Shown here: positions 1 through 8,345 of the stretch, in pieces | How positions within the stretch are numbered: the stretch's first letter is position 1 | Layout: every line of letters begins with the position of its first letter | Assembly (NCBI GenBank): GCA_040769125.1 | Contig: JAXGLO010000001.1 | Coordinates: 1,364,001-1,428,000 of the forward strand | Reading direction: 5' to 3' | Source of the DNA: CAIXSE01 sp040769125 | GTDB lineage: Bacteria > Actinomycetota > Thermoleophilia > UBA2241 | Length of the DNA: 64,000 bases | Program-made: the position numbers and the translations under genes | The notes under the pieces: model-generated | Seen by the model: only the letters and a program-made list of their open reading frames with translations | What the model was told of the DNA's origin: nothing | The model's database searches: none

Positions 1-6
1 AGGCCG

Positions 7-459
7 TCACCGGGGGCCCTCCACGCGCGCGCCTGACGCATCCTCCGGGTCCTCCACGCCCGCGACAGCTTCGTCGCGGGCGCCGCTGACCTCGATCTCC
101 GGTGGCTCGCTGCCGAGAACCGCCTCCTCGAGCTTCATGAGCCGCTCGATGTGCAGCGCGTTGTCGAGCGTCGCGTCGTAGTGGAACGTGAGCCGCGGCG
201 TGCGCTTCATATGCAACTTGGCGTTGAGGCAGGCCTGGAGGAAACCGTGCGAGTGCTTCAGAGCGCGCATCGTCGCCTCACGCTCCGCCTCGCCGCCGAG
301 GACGCTCACGAACACCTTCGCGGAGCGCAGATCGGGCGTCGTCTCCACACCGGTGACCGTCACGAAGCCGACGCGCGGATCCTTAAGCCCTTCTGCGGAG
401 ATGATCGAGGAGAGCGTCTCCTTGATGCTCTCGTTTACTCTCAGTAGTCGATGTCCCAC
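7..459 (-). CDS. rbfA: Ribosome-binding factor A
   Basis: A small KH-like protein that binds the 30S subunit and helps mature the 5' end of 16S rRNA. The 150-residue product opens with VGHRLLRVNESIKETL and has the family segment DPRVGFVTVTGVETTPDL followed by a KVFVSVLG strand. I start it at the GTG at 459, which overlaps the preceding DUF503 gene by 19 bases and places the conserved first helix at the N terminus; the frame stays open upstream but that part is arginine-rich shadow sequence. The last 30 residues are a low-complexity acidic tail. It is the last visible gene of the rimP-nusA-infB operon, and the 6 bases beyond it hold nothing. Confidence 0.93.
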   Translation of the reverse strand: MGHRLLRVNESIKETLSSIISAEGLKDPRVGFVTVTGVETTPDLRSAKVFVSVLGGEAEREATMRALKHSHGFLQACLNAKLHMKRTPRLTFHYDATLDNALHIERLMKLEEAVLGSEPPEIEVSGARDEAVAGVEDPEDASGARVEGPR

Positions 460-764
460 AGCGTATCCACCGGATCGGTCGTCTTCAGCACGACACGCGA
501 CACGTCGTACTCCTGGGCGTGCAGGTAACGGTCGACGTCGTCCAGCCGCTCTCGGGCCTGCTGGAGCGACGAGGCGGCGAGCACGACAAGGACACGCGCG
601 CGCTGCCACGCCTCGTGCTCGCCCACCTCGCTGAAGGACGCACGAAAGCGCCCGTTCATGATGTCGCGCAGCGAGGCGAGCGGAGCGCGCTTGTCCTTGA
701 GGGAGCGACTGGCCGGAAAATGCAGCTCCGCCAGCAGAATGCCGACGCAGGCGTTACGCTTCAC
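441..764 (-). CDS. DUF503 family protein (YlxP-like)
   Basis: A 107-residue protein of the DUF503/YlxP family, whose members sit between infB and rbfA in many Gram-positive bacteria and are thought to act in ribosome biogenesis. The N-terminal CVGILLAELHFPASRSLKDK is the family signature, and a helical middle with SEVGEHEAWQRA follows. I start it at the GTG at 764, which overlaps the infB stop by 11 bases and has a purine-rich AGAGAAG upstream. The biochemical role is not established, and nothing here adds to it beyond the conserved position. Confidence 0.88.
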   Translation of the reverse strand: MKRNACVGILLAELHFPASRSLKDKRAPLASLRDIMNGRFRASFSEVGEHEAWQRARVLVVLAASSLQQARERLDDVDRYLHAQEYDVSRVVLKTTDPVDTLWDIDY

Positions 765-2838
765 GGGCGACTTCTCTGGTCTCGTACGCCTCCAGCACGT
801 CCCCCTCCTTGAGGTCGTTGAAGCCGTCGAGCAGAATGCCGCACTCGAACCCCTCCTGCACCTCACGCGCGTCCTCCTGGAAGCGCTTGAGAGAGGCTAT
901 CTTGCCCTCGTAGACCACGACGTCGTCCCGCAACAGCCGGATGCCTGCGTTTCTCGAGATCATGCCGTGCGTCACCATACAGCCTGCGATCGTTCCCAGC
1001 CTGGAGGCCTTGAACGTAGTACGCACCTCGGCCTGGCCGAGCGCCACCTCCTCGAAGGTCGGCTTGAGCATACCCACGAGCGCCGCCGTGATGTCCTCGG
1101 TGACCTTGTAAATGACCCTGTACGTACGTACGTCGACCCCTTCACTCTCAGCGAGGGCGCTGGCGGCGGCGCTGGGCCGCACGTTGAAACCGATGATGAT
1201 TGCATTGGAGGCGCTGGCAAGCATCACGTCGCTCTCGTTGATCCCGCCCACGCCGAGATGGATGACCTTGACCTTGACCTCGGGGTGCTGGATCTTGAGG
1301 AGCGCGTCGTGAAGCGCCTCGAGGCTGCCCTGCACGTCGGCCTTGACGACCAGGTTGAGATCACGGACCTTGCCCTCGGCAATGCGTGCGAAAACGTCGT
1401 CGAGCGTCAGCGAACGCTGCTTGGCGAGAGCCTCGGAGCGAATGCGGTTGGCGCGCCTCTGCGCCAACGAACGCGCCATGCGCTCGTTCTTGACGACGCG
1501 GCTGAACTCACCGGCCTGCGGCAGGTCGTCGAAGCCGACGATCTCGACCGGCGTCGAAGGAGCCCCGCTCTTGAGCGGCTCACCTTTGTAGTCGCGCATG
1601 GCGCGCACGCGGCCGCTGGCCTCGCCGGCCACAATCGCGTCACCCACGCGAATGGTGCCTCGGTTGATGAGGACGGTCGCGACGACGCCACGCCCCGGGT
1701 CGACCTTGGACTCGATTACGTAGCCGCTGGCCGGCGCATTCGGGTTAGCCTTGAGATCGGCCACCTCGGCCACGAGCAGGAGCATGTCCAGGAAGTTCTC
1801 CAGGCCGATCTTTTTCTTGGCACTCACCTCGACGAACACGGTGTCGCCGCCCCACGCCTCGGGGATGACGCCGTGTTCGCTGAGCTGCTGCTTGAGGCGA
1901 TCGACGTTGGCCTCGGGCTTGTCGATCTTGTTGATGACGATCAGGATCGGAACCTCCGCCGCCCGAGCGTGGTCGATCGCCTCCACGGTCTGGGGCATGA
2001 CACCGTCGTCTGCCGCGACCACGATCGCCGCGACATCGGTCACCTTGGCGCCGCGAGCGCGCATGGCGGTGAACGCGGCATGGCCCGGCGTGTCGATGAA
2101 GGTGATCTTCTTCCCGCTGTGCGTTACCTGATAGGCGCCGATATGCTGGGTGATACCGCCGGCCTCGCCGGCCGCGACGGTGGCATGGCGAATCGCGTCG
2201 AGCAGGCTGGTCTTACCGTGGTCGACGTGCCCCATGACGGTGATGACTGCCGGACGAGCCTCGAGATCCTCGGGCGCATCTACGGCCTCACGCTCGAGCT
2301 CGGCCTCTTCATCGGCGGCGCGTGTGATCTCGACCTCACGGCGGAAGTCGCTGGCGAGAACCTCGATAGCCTCGTCGCTCAGTGTCTCGGTGATCGTGAC
2401 CATCTCGCCGTAGCCCATGAGCGCCTTGATGATCTCCGGCGTGGAGACGCCCAGCAACTGTGACACGTCTTTGACGGTCGAGCCGGACGGCACCTTGACG
2501 ACGCCTGTGGGGACAACCGGAGCTGCGGCCTGCTCACCTCGATCCTGGCGACCTTTACGCCCACGGCGGCGGTCGCGGCCACCGCGACCACCTCCGCCTC
2601 GCCGGGAGGCGCCGGCATCGATGATCACGCGCCTGCGCCTGCCGGCCGAGGGGCCGCCGGCACGACGGCGCACGGCACCCGCGGCTGAAGGCGCGAACGC
2701 CTTCTCGATGGTCGCATCGCCGACGCTCACCTCGCCGTCGACGACCTTGATGCCCACCTTCTTGAGGTGGGCGAGGACGTCGTCGACGCTCATGCCTCGC
2801 TGCGCGGCGATGTCCGAGACCTTACGTTTGTTCGCCAT
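754..2838 (-). CDS. infB: Translation initiation factor IF-2
   Basis: The GTPase that brings initiator fMet-tRNA to the ribosome and promotes subunit joining. The 694-residue product begins with the IF2_N helix domain (KVSDIAAQRGMSVDDVLAHL), then a basic Gly/Arg linker at about residues 55-100 and a second IF2_N-like unit at about 115-165. The G domain starts near residue 200 with G1 GHVDHGKT (203-210), G3 DTPGH and G4 NKID. Domains II-IV run to the C terminus. The linker is short for an actinobacterium, where IF-2 often exceeds 900 residues. The ATG start lies 18 bases after ylxR. Confidence 0.97.
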   Translation of the reverse strand: MANKRKVSDIAAQRGMSVDDVLAHLKKVGIKVVDGEVSVGDATIEKAFAPSAAGAVRRRAGGPSAGRRRRVIIDAGASRRGGGGRGGRDRRRGRKGRQDRGEQAAAPVVPTGVVKVPSGSTVKDVSQLLGVSTPEIIKALMGYGEMVTITETLSDEAIEVLASDFRREVEITRAADEEAELEREAVDAPEDLEARPAVITVMGHVDHGKTSLLDAIRHATVAAGEAGGITQHIGAYQVTHSGKKITFIDTPGHAAFTAMRARGAKVTDVAAIVVAADDGVMPQTVEAIDHARAAEVPILIVINKIDKPEANVDRLKQQLSEHGVIPEAWGGDTVFVEVSAKKKIGLENFLDMLLLVAEVADLKANPNAPASGYVIESKVDPGRGVVATVLINRGTIRVGDAIVAGEASGRVRAMRDYKGEPLKSGAPSTPVEIVGFDDLPQAGEFSRVVKNERMARSLAQRRANRIRSEALAKQRSLTLDDVFARIAEGKVRDLNLVVKADVQGSLEALHDALLKIQHPEVKVKVIHLGVGGINESDVMLASASNAIIIGFNVRPSAAASALAESEGVDVRTYRVIYKVTEDITAALVGMLKPTFEEVALGQAEVRTTFKASRLGTIAGCMVTHGMISRNAGIRLLRDDVVVYEGKIASLKRFQEDAREVQEGFECGILLDGFNDLKEGDVLEAYETREVAREA

Positions 2839-2856
2839 TCACCTCACCACCTTTCA

Positions 2857-3177
2857 TCAGCAGCAGCCGCCTCGCGTGCGCTGAAACGCTCGTGAGGCCG
2901 CGGAGTTGTCTTGCGCTACCATGTGACGGGCGACGGTGTCTCGCACTAAGGGATCGAGCCTCACCGATCCACGGAACGCTCGCACGAACGCACGACGCTT
3001 CTCGGCAGCCTCGAGACAAGAGGCACTCGGGCACAGGTACGCACCCCTCCCCATCGCGCCGGGCGTCGCCGGTACGACACGACCGGCCTCGACCGACAGC
3101 CGTATCAGCTCGGCCTGGGGACGCCGGCGGCGACAGCCGACACACATGCGCTCGGGGCTGGCGGCCACGATCGTCAC
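2857..3177 (-). CDS. ylxR: YlxR/RnpM RNA-binding protein (DUF448)
   Basis: A 106-residue YlxR-family protein. In Bacillus the homologue (RnpM) binds the RNase P RNA. The family core MCVGCRRRRPQAELIRL with its CxxC pair and the downstream GRGAYLCPSASCLE segment with a second Cys pair are both visible. The start ATG overlaps the nusA stop (ATGA), so translation is probably coupled. The C-terminal 30 residues are basic and end in CC, which I do not recognise as part of the family. Confidence 0.92.
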   Translation of the reverse strand: MTIVAASPERMCVGCRRRRPQAELIRLSVEAGRVVPATPGAMGRGAYLCPSASCLEAAEKRRAFVRAFRGSVRLDPLVRDTVARHMVAQDNSAASRAFQRTRGGCC

Positions 3178-4475
3178 TCGTCGACGGCCTCTGCGTCGCC
3201 GTCGACGGACGACTCGGGTGCGTCCGGATGGGCGGACGTGGGCTCCGGCTCCGGCTCCGGAGCCACATAGTCGGTGTGGATGCTGCAGTACATGGAGTCA
3301 GGCTCGGCCTGGTTGGGGCACCGCTTCCCGGTCCGCATCACCGCGTTGCACTGCCCGTCGGCCGCTCCCTCGTCGACGAGGTCCATCGTCGTCTCCGACT
3401 CGGCCATCTGCTGCTGGCTCTTGATGTCGATCCGCCACCCGGTGAGCTTGCTGGCGAGCCGCGCGTTCTGCCCGTCCTTGCCGATCGCCAGCGAAAGCTG
3501 GTCGTCGGGGACGACGATGGTCGCGGAGCGCTCCTCGTCGTCGACGATGACCTCCCTGACGCGGGCCGGCGAGAGCGCCTTGGCCACGAACCTCGCGGCA
3601 TCCTCGTTATACGAAATGATGTCGATGCGCTCGCCGCGCAGCTCGCTGACCACCATGCGGACGCGCGAGCCACGCGGGCCGACGCACGCTCCTACGGGGT
3701 CGACGCCGTCGGTGTTCGATACGACGGCGATCTTGCAGCGGCCCGGGACGGGCCGGCCGTCGCGGCCGCGATAGCCTGTCTCGCGGGCAATATGCCTGAT
3801 CTCCACGAGGCCGTCCGCGATCTCGGGCACCTCGAGCTCGAACAACCGGCGCACCAGCTCGTCGCTCCGCCTTGAGAGCTTGACCTGCGGACCCTTCGCC
3901 GACTCTTCGACGCGCAGGATCACGGCTTTGATGCGGGCGCCATGGTCGTAGTGCTCGGTCTCGATCTGCTCGCCACGCGGGAGCTCGGCCTCGACCCGGC
4001 CCAGCTCGACAAGCGTATTGTGACGCGGATCGCTCTGCTGCACGATGCCGGTGACGAGCTCACCTACACGGTCGATGTACTCCTGGTACATGAGGTCGCG
4101 CTCGGCCTCGCGGATACGCTGAAGAATCACCTGCTTGGCGGTCTGCGCGGCGATACGGCCGAAGTCGTCGGGCGTGACCTCCACCCGCTCGATTTCGGTC
4201 ATATCGACGCTGGACAGATCGAGGCCGATCTCCTCACCGGTCTCGGTGTCGCGAACCTTGAGCGCCTCCACGTCGATGTGCTCGGGGAAGATCAGCTCGT
4301 AAACCCGCATGTCGCCGGTCTCGGTGTCGATCTCGACTTTGGCATGCTCGACCGCGCTCGCGGTCTTCTTGTAGGCCGAGAGCAGCGCATCTTCGAGCGC
4401 CGCAACGAGGGCAGCGAACGCGATGCCCTTCTCCTTCTCTATCTGTCGCAGAGCCTCGATGATCTCTCTACTCAT
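3174..4475 (-). CDS. nusA: Transcription termination/antitermination factor NusA
   Basis: NusA binds RNA polymerase and nascent RNA and controls pausing, termination and antitermination. The order is an N-terminal polymerase-binding domain (about 1-125), an S1 domain (about 130-200, GELVTGIVQQ), then KH1 and KH2 (about 205-345, with GACVGPRGSRVRM and SLAIGKDGQNARLAS). There are no acidic AR repeats. Residues 376-400 form a Cys/His cluster (C376, C386, C397, H400, spacing C-x9-C-x10-C-x2-H), followed by a Pro/Glu-rich acidic end. That knuckle is not part of the canonical protein. The gene overlaps rimP and ylxR by 4 bases each. Confidence 0.96.
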   Translation of the reverse strand: MSREIIEALRQIEKEKGIAFAALVAALEDALLSAYKKTASAVEHAKVEIDTETGDMRVYELIFPEHIDVEALKVRDTETGEEIGLDLSSVDMTEIERVEVTPDDFGRIAAQTAKQVILQRIREAERDLMYQEYIDRVGELVTGIVQQSDPRHNTLVELGRVEAELPRGEQIETEHYDHGARIKAVILRVEESAKGPQVKLSRRSDELVRRLFELEVPEIADGLVEIRHIARETGYRGRDGRPVPGRCKIAVVSNTDGVDPVGACVGPRGSRVRMVVSELRGERIDIISYNEDAARFVAKALSPARVREVIVDDEERSATIVVPDDQLSLAIGKDGQNARLASKLTGWRIDIKSQQQMAESETTMDLVDEGAADGQCNAVMRTGKRCPNQAEPDSMYCSIHTDYVAPEPEPEPTSAHPDAPESSVDGDAEAVDE

Positions 4476-4939
4476 TCTGGCCTCCGTCGCTCACTCCCAA
4501 AGTTGTGGACCACGTGCGCCTTGGCGACAGCGGCCAGGGGAAGATCGACCCTGCCGTCGCCGCCGAGATCGAGCGTGATCGTCGCCTCGCCGGCTGCCAG
4601 CAGCACGCCGCGGTAGTTGCGGCGCCCCTGCAGAGGCTCGGTCGTCGCCACTGCGACATCGCGACCCACAGCCGCGGCGAAGTGCGCCGGCTTGCGCAGC
4701 CGCCGATTCAGACCCGGCGACGAAACCTCCAGGGCGTACCGCTCGCGCAGATCGTCGAGCGCATGGCTCACGGCGCTGCACCGCTCGAGGTCGACCCCGC
4801 CGGGCGAGTCGATGAAGAGCGTGAGCGTTCCTGCGGGGCCACCGCGCACCTCGACGTCGACCAGCTCGACATCCGGGAAGTGCGCCGCAAGCGCCGCCTC
4901 GATCCGTGCCTCGAGATCCTCTCTCGTCTCCCGCACCAT
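4472..4939 (-). CDS. rimP: Ribosome maturation factor RimP
   Basis: A 30S assembly factor of 155 residues, normal for the family. The N-terminal alpha/beta domain includes VELVDVEVRGGPAGTLTLFI and DLERCSAVSHALDDL, followed by the diagnostic LEVSSPGLNRRLRKPAHF and a C-terminal Sm-like barrel. It is the first gene of the nusA-infB operon. A clear AGGAG lies 5 bases before the ATG at 4939, immediately after a terminator-like hairpin in the leader, so expression of the whole operon may be set at that hairpin. Confidence 0.95.
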   Translation of the reverse strand: MVRETREDLEARIEAALAAHFPDVELVDVEVRGGPAGTLTLFIDSPGGVDLERCSAVSHALDDLRERYALEVSSPGLNRRLRKPAHFAAAVGRDVAVATTEPLQGRRNYRGVLLAAGEATITLDLGGDGRVDLPLAAVAKAHVVHNFGSERRRPE

Positions 4940-4956
4940 TCGACTCCTGACAAAAC

Positions 4957-4985
4957 AAAAGTCGGGGTCACCGACACCGACTTTT
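4957..4985 (-). promoter_or_regulatory. rimP leader hairpin, possible attenuator
   Basis: On the minus strand a perfect 9-bp stem (AAAAGTCGG / CCGACTTTT) closes an 11-base loop and is followed by a U-rich GTTTTG, about 18 bases ahead of the rimP ATG. It has the form of an intrinsic terminator placed between the promoter and the first gene. Hairpins in the leader upstream of rimP are known in other bacteria, and nusA operons are autoregulated in E. coli. That this one acts as an attenuator is inference. Confidence 0.6.
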
Positions 4986-5028
4986 CCTGCTCAAGAACCC
5001 GCCTCGTGGTGTGTTTGCTAACAGAGCG

Positions 5029-5037
5029 ATTGTAGCA
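5029..5037 (-). promoter_or_regulatory. Extended -10 promoter for the rimP operon
   Basis: On the minus strand TGCTACAAT matches an extended -10 element (TGn plus TACAAT, 5 of 6 to consensus). I see no good -35 box 16-18 bases upstream, which fits an extended -10 promoter. The predicted start lies near 5022, giving a leader of about 85 bases that contains the hairpin at 4957-4985. Confidence 0.5.
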
Positions 5038-5144
5038 CACAGGCACCCCGGCCGCATGCCCGTCCGTCGTTCCCGGAGGGACCAACCAGAGGCCGCTCCC
5101 TGTCGTGCCCGCGCCGCGCCCGCCGCAGGCCCGCGACCTGCTCA

Positions 5145-5936
5145 CTACTTCCGGATGACGACCGGGCTGCCCGCGGGAACCAGGCGGCTGACCTGCAGCA
5201 CGTCCCGGTTGCGCATGCGGACGCAGCCATGGCTGATGGCCTGGCCGATCAGCTCCTCCTGATTGGTGCCGTGAATGGCCACGGGCCCTCCCTGTGGCCA
5301 ATGCGACAGGCTGGGCTGGAAGGCGCTGATGCCGATCGCGAGCACGCCGTACGGTCCGTCCGGAGACGCCGGCCTGAGCTTCTGATTGACGAAGAAGAAG
5401 CCGGTGGGCGTCTCCAGACCCCGGCGCCCAACAGCAACACGAAACGATCCTCGCACCTCGCCGCGACGGTAGACGCGGAGGAGCCGCTGCGAAAGGCTTA
5501 TCTCGATCTTGGCCGTGGTCGTGTAGAAGGACAGATCGCCCTCCCTGACCCACCCTCGCGAGCCGTTGGGACGCATTGCCACCCAGACCCGGCTCCACGA
5601 AACTCCGTCGACGTCGCGCGTCGTGTCCACCAGCACCAGCGTGGGATAGCCATTGGGATTAACGCGGCCCAGGCGCACCAGGGGACGAGCGTCGTTCCGC
5701 GGCGACCGGCGGACGGCAAACGGACGAACGGCCTTGCCGACGATCCAGTGTGGCGCCGACGCCACACCGTTATCGGCGCGACCGGAAGGCGATGCGGAAG
5801 GCACTGGCGCGAGCGCCTGCCGGGAAGGGATGCCCTCGGCGCGGGCCTGGAGCAAAGCGTAGCCGCCGACGGCCAGCGCGGCCACTAGGGCCAGGCCGAA
5901 AGCAAGAGTCAGCATGTCGCGACGTCGATGTTCCAT
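5145..5936 (-). CDS. Membrane-anchored L,D-transpeptidase (YkuD fold)
   Basis: Probably forms 3-3 peptidoglycan cross-links or attaches proteins to the wall. Reading from the ATG at 5936 gives 263 residues. A basic N terminus (MEHRRRDM) leads into one hydrophobic helix at about residues 8-28, which could be a signal anchor. A Pro/Ser linker and an SH3-like segment (GWVREGDLSF) follow, then the YkuD domain from about 165. The catalytic motif HGTN...SHGCVRM holds the conserved His and nucleophilic Cys. The start is uncertain because a GGAGG sits directly against the ATG at 5936; the ATG at 5915 is an alternative. The gene is divergent from lemA. Confidence 0.9.
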   Translation of the reverse strand: MEHRRRDMLTLAFGLALVAALAVGGYALLQARAEGIPSRQALAPVPSASPSGRADNGVASAPHWIVGKAVRPFAVRRSPRNDARPLVRLGRVNPNGYPTLVLVDTTRDVDGVSWSRVWVAMRPNGSRGWVREGDLSFYTTTAKIEISLSQRLLRVYRRGEVRGSFRVAVGRRGLETPTGFFFVNQKLRPASPDGPYGVLAIGISAFQPSLSHWPQGGPVAIHGTNQEELIGQAISHGCVRMRNRDVLQVSRLVPAGSPVVIRK

Positions 5937-5960
5937 CCTCCTCGGAGGATAGACGAGACA

Positions 5961-6047
5961 TCGCCCTCTGTACACACCGAGGCATGATGAAGGTGACGTG
6001 CGAGCCCGCCGATGATGACCGATCGCCCCCGTAGACACGGAGGCATG
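5961..6047. repeat. Imperfect direct repeat between ldt and lemA
   Basis: Two similar blocks, 5961-5986 and 6023-6047, share the pattern TCGCCC-GTA-ACAC-GAGGCATG (about 20 of 25 positions match), with starts 62 bases apart. They lie in the 174-base gap between two divergently transcribed genes. Paired operator sites are one reading; a decayed duplication is another. Confidence 0.45.
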
Positions 6048-6110
6048 GCTCAAGGATGCCCGAGTGTCGTAGACTAGTGTCCATCACAGCCTGCTATGAA
6101 AGGAGAGCCG

Positions 6111-6671
6111 GTGATCCTGGCCATCGTCATCATCGTGATCCTCGTGGTGCTGGGGATCATCTTCGTGGGGATCTACAACGGCCTGGTCGGCAGCCGGAAC
6201 AGGGTCGACAACTCCTGGAGCCAGATCGACGTCCAGCTTAAGCGACGGTACGACCTCATTCCCAACCTAGTTGAAGCCGTCAAGGACTACATGGCATACG
6301 AACAGGAGACCCTCGCCAAGGTCACCGAAGCGCGCACGGCGGCAATGAGCGCAGGGGCCGCGGGGCCGCAGGCCCAGGCGCGGGCCGAGAGCGTCCTCAC
6401 CGACACCCTCAAGTCGCTCTTCGCGGTCGTCGAGAGCTACCCCGATCTCAAGGCCAACCAGAACGTGCTCAACCTCCAGGAGGAGCTCACCGCCACCGAG
6501 AACAAGATCTCCTTCGCGCGGCAGTTCTACAACGACAGCGTCCTCACGTTCAACAACAAGATCCAGATGTTCCCCTCGAACCTGATCGCCGGTATGTTCA
6601 ATTTCACCGCGCGGCAGTATTTCGAGGCGCCTGAGGGCGATCGCGCCGTCCCCAAGGTCGACCTGCGCTGA
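6111..6671 (+). CDS. lemA: LemA family membrane protein
   Basis: A 186-residue LemA protein with one N-terminal membrane helix (residues about 1-22, VILAIVIIVILVVLGIIFVG) and a long helical cytoplasmic domain. The family signatures RRYDLIPNLVEAVKDY and RQFYNDSVLTFNN are both present. I start it at the GTG at 6111 because AAAGGAG lies 5 bases ahead of it; the in-frame ATG at 6096 lies upstream of that ribosome-binding site. The function of the family is unclear. The gene is paired with an HtpX protease 25 bases downstream, a common arrangement. Confidence 0.92.
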   Translation: MILAIVIIVILVVLGIIFVGIYNGLVGSRNRVDNSWSQIDVQLKRRYDLIPNLVEAVKDYMAYEQETLAKVTEARTAAMSAGAAGPQAQARAESVLTDTLKSLFAVVESYPDLKANQNVLNLQEELTATENKISFARQFYNDSVLTFNNKIQMFPSNLIAGMFNFTARQYFEAPEGDRAVPKVDLR

Positions 6672-6696
6672 CCCACGTCCGCCCGGAGCTCGCCTG

Positions 6697-7704
6697 ATGT
6701 ACGAGCAGATCCGCGCCAACCGCCGCGCCTCATGGCTGCTCATGGGCATCGTCATCGCCCTGCTCGCCGCTCTGGGCTACGTGATCGGCGTGGCGATCGC
6801 GGGCACCAACGGCGGCGGGCTCGGGCTTCTCGGCCTGTTCGGCATCGGCGCCATCATCTGGAGCCTGATCGGCTACTACTCCGGCGACAAGGTGGTACTG
6901 ACCGCGGCGGGGGCGCGACGCGTGACGCACGACGACGAGCCGCGGCTGTACAACATCGTCGAGGAGATGACGATCGCCGCCGGCCTGCCGAAGCCGCCGG
7001 CGGTCTACGTCATCGAGGATCCCGCTCCCAACGCGTTCGCCACGGGCCGCGACCCGGAGCACTCGTCGATCGCGGTCTCCAGCGGCCTGCTCGCCATGAT
7101 GGACCGCGATCAGCTGCAGAGCGTAATCGCCCACGAACTCTCGCACGTGCGCAACTACGACATCCGCTTCGCCACCCTCGTCGGCGTCCTCGTCGGCATG
7201 ATCGCCCTCATCGCCGACTTCTTTCTCCGCTGGAGCTTCTTCGGCAGCATCGGCCGGCGGCGCAGCGAAGACAGTCAGCTCGGCGCCATCATGACGATCG
7301 TCGCCATCGTGCTGTCGATTCTGGCGCCGCTCGCCGCCTACGCCGTGCAGTTCGCCATCTCCCGCCGCCGCGAGTACCTCGCGGATGCCTCGGCGGTCGA
7401 GCTCACGCGCAACCCGCTCGGCCTGGCCCGCGCCCTCCACGCCATCGCCGGCGACACCCACGCGCTGCGCCGCCGCAACCGGGCCACGGCCCACCTGTAC
7501 ATAGCCAATCCCCTGAAGGGCCGCAAGGTCAAGGAGTCGGCCGGAGTCTTCGACACTCATCCCCCGATCCAGCATCGTATCGCCGTGCTCCTCGAGATGG
7601 CGCACGTGGGCCCGGAGGCGCTCGCCGCGGCGCCAGGGAGCCCGGCGAAGCCGGCGCCGGCGCTGGATGAGGCCGGCGCTCAGGGCTCCCCGGCACCTGA
7701 CTGA
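6697..7704 (+). CDS. htpX: HtpX-type membrane zinc metalloprotease (M48)
   Basis: A membrane-bound M48 protease likely to act in quality control of membrane proteins. The 335-residue product has two N-terminal helices (about 13-35 and 42-60), the zinc-binding motif SVIAHELSHVRN near residue 145, then two more hydrophobic segments. The third zinc ligand is the Glu in RRREYLADASAV. A Pro/Ala-rich tail of about 35 residues ends the protein. GGAG lies about 9 bases before the ATG. It probably forms an operon with lemA. Confidence 0.93.
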   Translation: MYEQIRANRRASWLLMGIVIALLAALGYVIGVAIAGTNGGGLGLLGLFGIGAIIWSLIGYYSGDKVVLTAAGARRVTHDDEPRLYNIVEEMTIAAGLPKPPAVYVIEDPAPNAFATGRDPEHSSIAVSSGLLAMMDRDQLQSVIAHELSHVRNYDIRFATLVGVLVGMIALIADFFLRWSFFGSIGRRRSEDSQLGAIMTIVAIVLSILAPLAAYAVQFAISRRREYLADASAVELTRNPLGLARALHAIAGDTHALRRRNRATAHLYIANPLKGRKVKESAGVFDTHPPIQHRIAVLLEMAHVGPEALAAAPGSPAKPAPALDEAGAQGSPAPD

Positions 7705-7784
7705 GAGTCGCGAGCGAGCCGCGCCTGGTGCGGCCGGCAGGGCCCCTCCCGGAGTTGCGACGAGTGCCGGGCCGCGGGCGTCCG

Positions 7785-8345
7785 CTACAGGCCGAGCTCG
7801 GAAGCCACGCCCTGCATCGCCTCGAGCGAGAGGGCCAGGAACTCGTCGAGTTCCAGTCCCAGCTCCTCGCAGCGGGCGATCGCGGCGCGGTCGACGCCGC
7901 GGGCGAAGGCGGTCTCGCGATAGCGCTTGCGCACCGACTTGAGCTTGACCCCGGCGAGATCCCGCTCAGGGCGCACCAGAGCGGCGGCCGTAATGAGCCC
8001 GCTCACCTGGTCGCCGGCGAGCAACGCGATCTCGAGTCGCGACCGTGCCGGGACGCCCGTCTCCGGGTTGTGGGCCGCGACCGCCCGCGCAACATCATCG
8101 GCCACGCCGAGCCCGCGCAGCACCTCCGCAGCCACCGCCCCATGGCGCGAGAAGTCCGCCTCGGTCTCCTCCGCATCGAGATCGTGGGCAAGGCCGGCGA
8201 GACCCCACGCCTCGGGGTCCTCGTCGAAGCGTGCGGCAAGTCGTCGCATGATCGCCTCGGTAGCGAGCATGTGGCGCCTCAGGTTGTCGCCGGCCACGTG
8301 TGCGTGGACGGCCGCGAGAACCGTATCTCGCTGTGGCGTGCTCAC
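7785..8345 (-). CDS. HD-domain phosphohydrolase
   Basis: A 186-residue HD-superfamily protein. The metal-binding pattern is visible as H (RRHMLATE), then AGLAHDLDAEE with the HD pair, H (FSRHGAVAAEV) and a later VAAHNPETG. The substrate cannot be read from sequence; close relatives are called predicted hydrolases. The ATG overlaps the coaBC stop (ATGA), so it is probably translated with coaBC. The 80 bases between it and the convergent htpX contain a GC-rich inverted repeat without a T tract. Confidence 0.82.
   Translation of the reverse strand: MSTPQRDTVLAAVHAHVAGDNLRRHMLATEAIMRRLAARFDEDPEAWGLAGLAHDLDAEETEADFSRHGAVAAEVLRGLGVADDVARAVAAHNPETGVPARSRLEIALLAGDQVSGLITAAALVRPERDLAGVKLKSVRKRYRETAFARGVDRAAIARCEELGLELDEFLALSLEAMQGVASELGL

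Noticed and set aside
658..2463. Plus-strand open frame of about 600 codons opposite infB
   Set aside because: It is the antisense shadow of infB in high-GC sequence. The composition (His/Asp/Val/Leu/Arg-rich) matches no family, and infB is unambiguous.
7705..7784. Terminator between the convergent htpX and HD-domain genes
   Set aside because: A short GC inverted repeat is present, but it has no T run in either direction and the stem is only about 5 bp.
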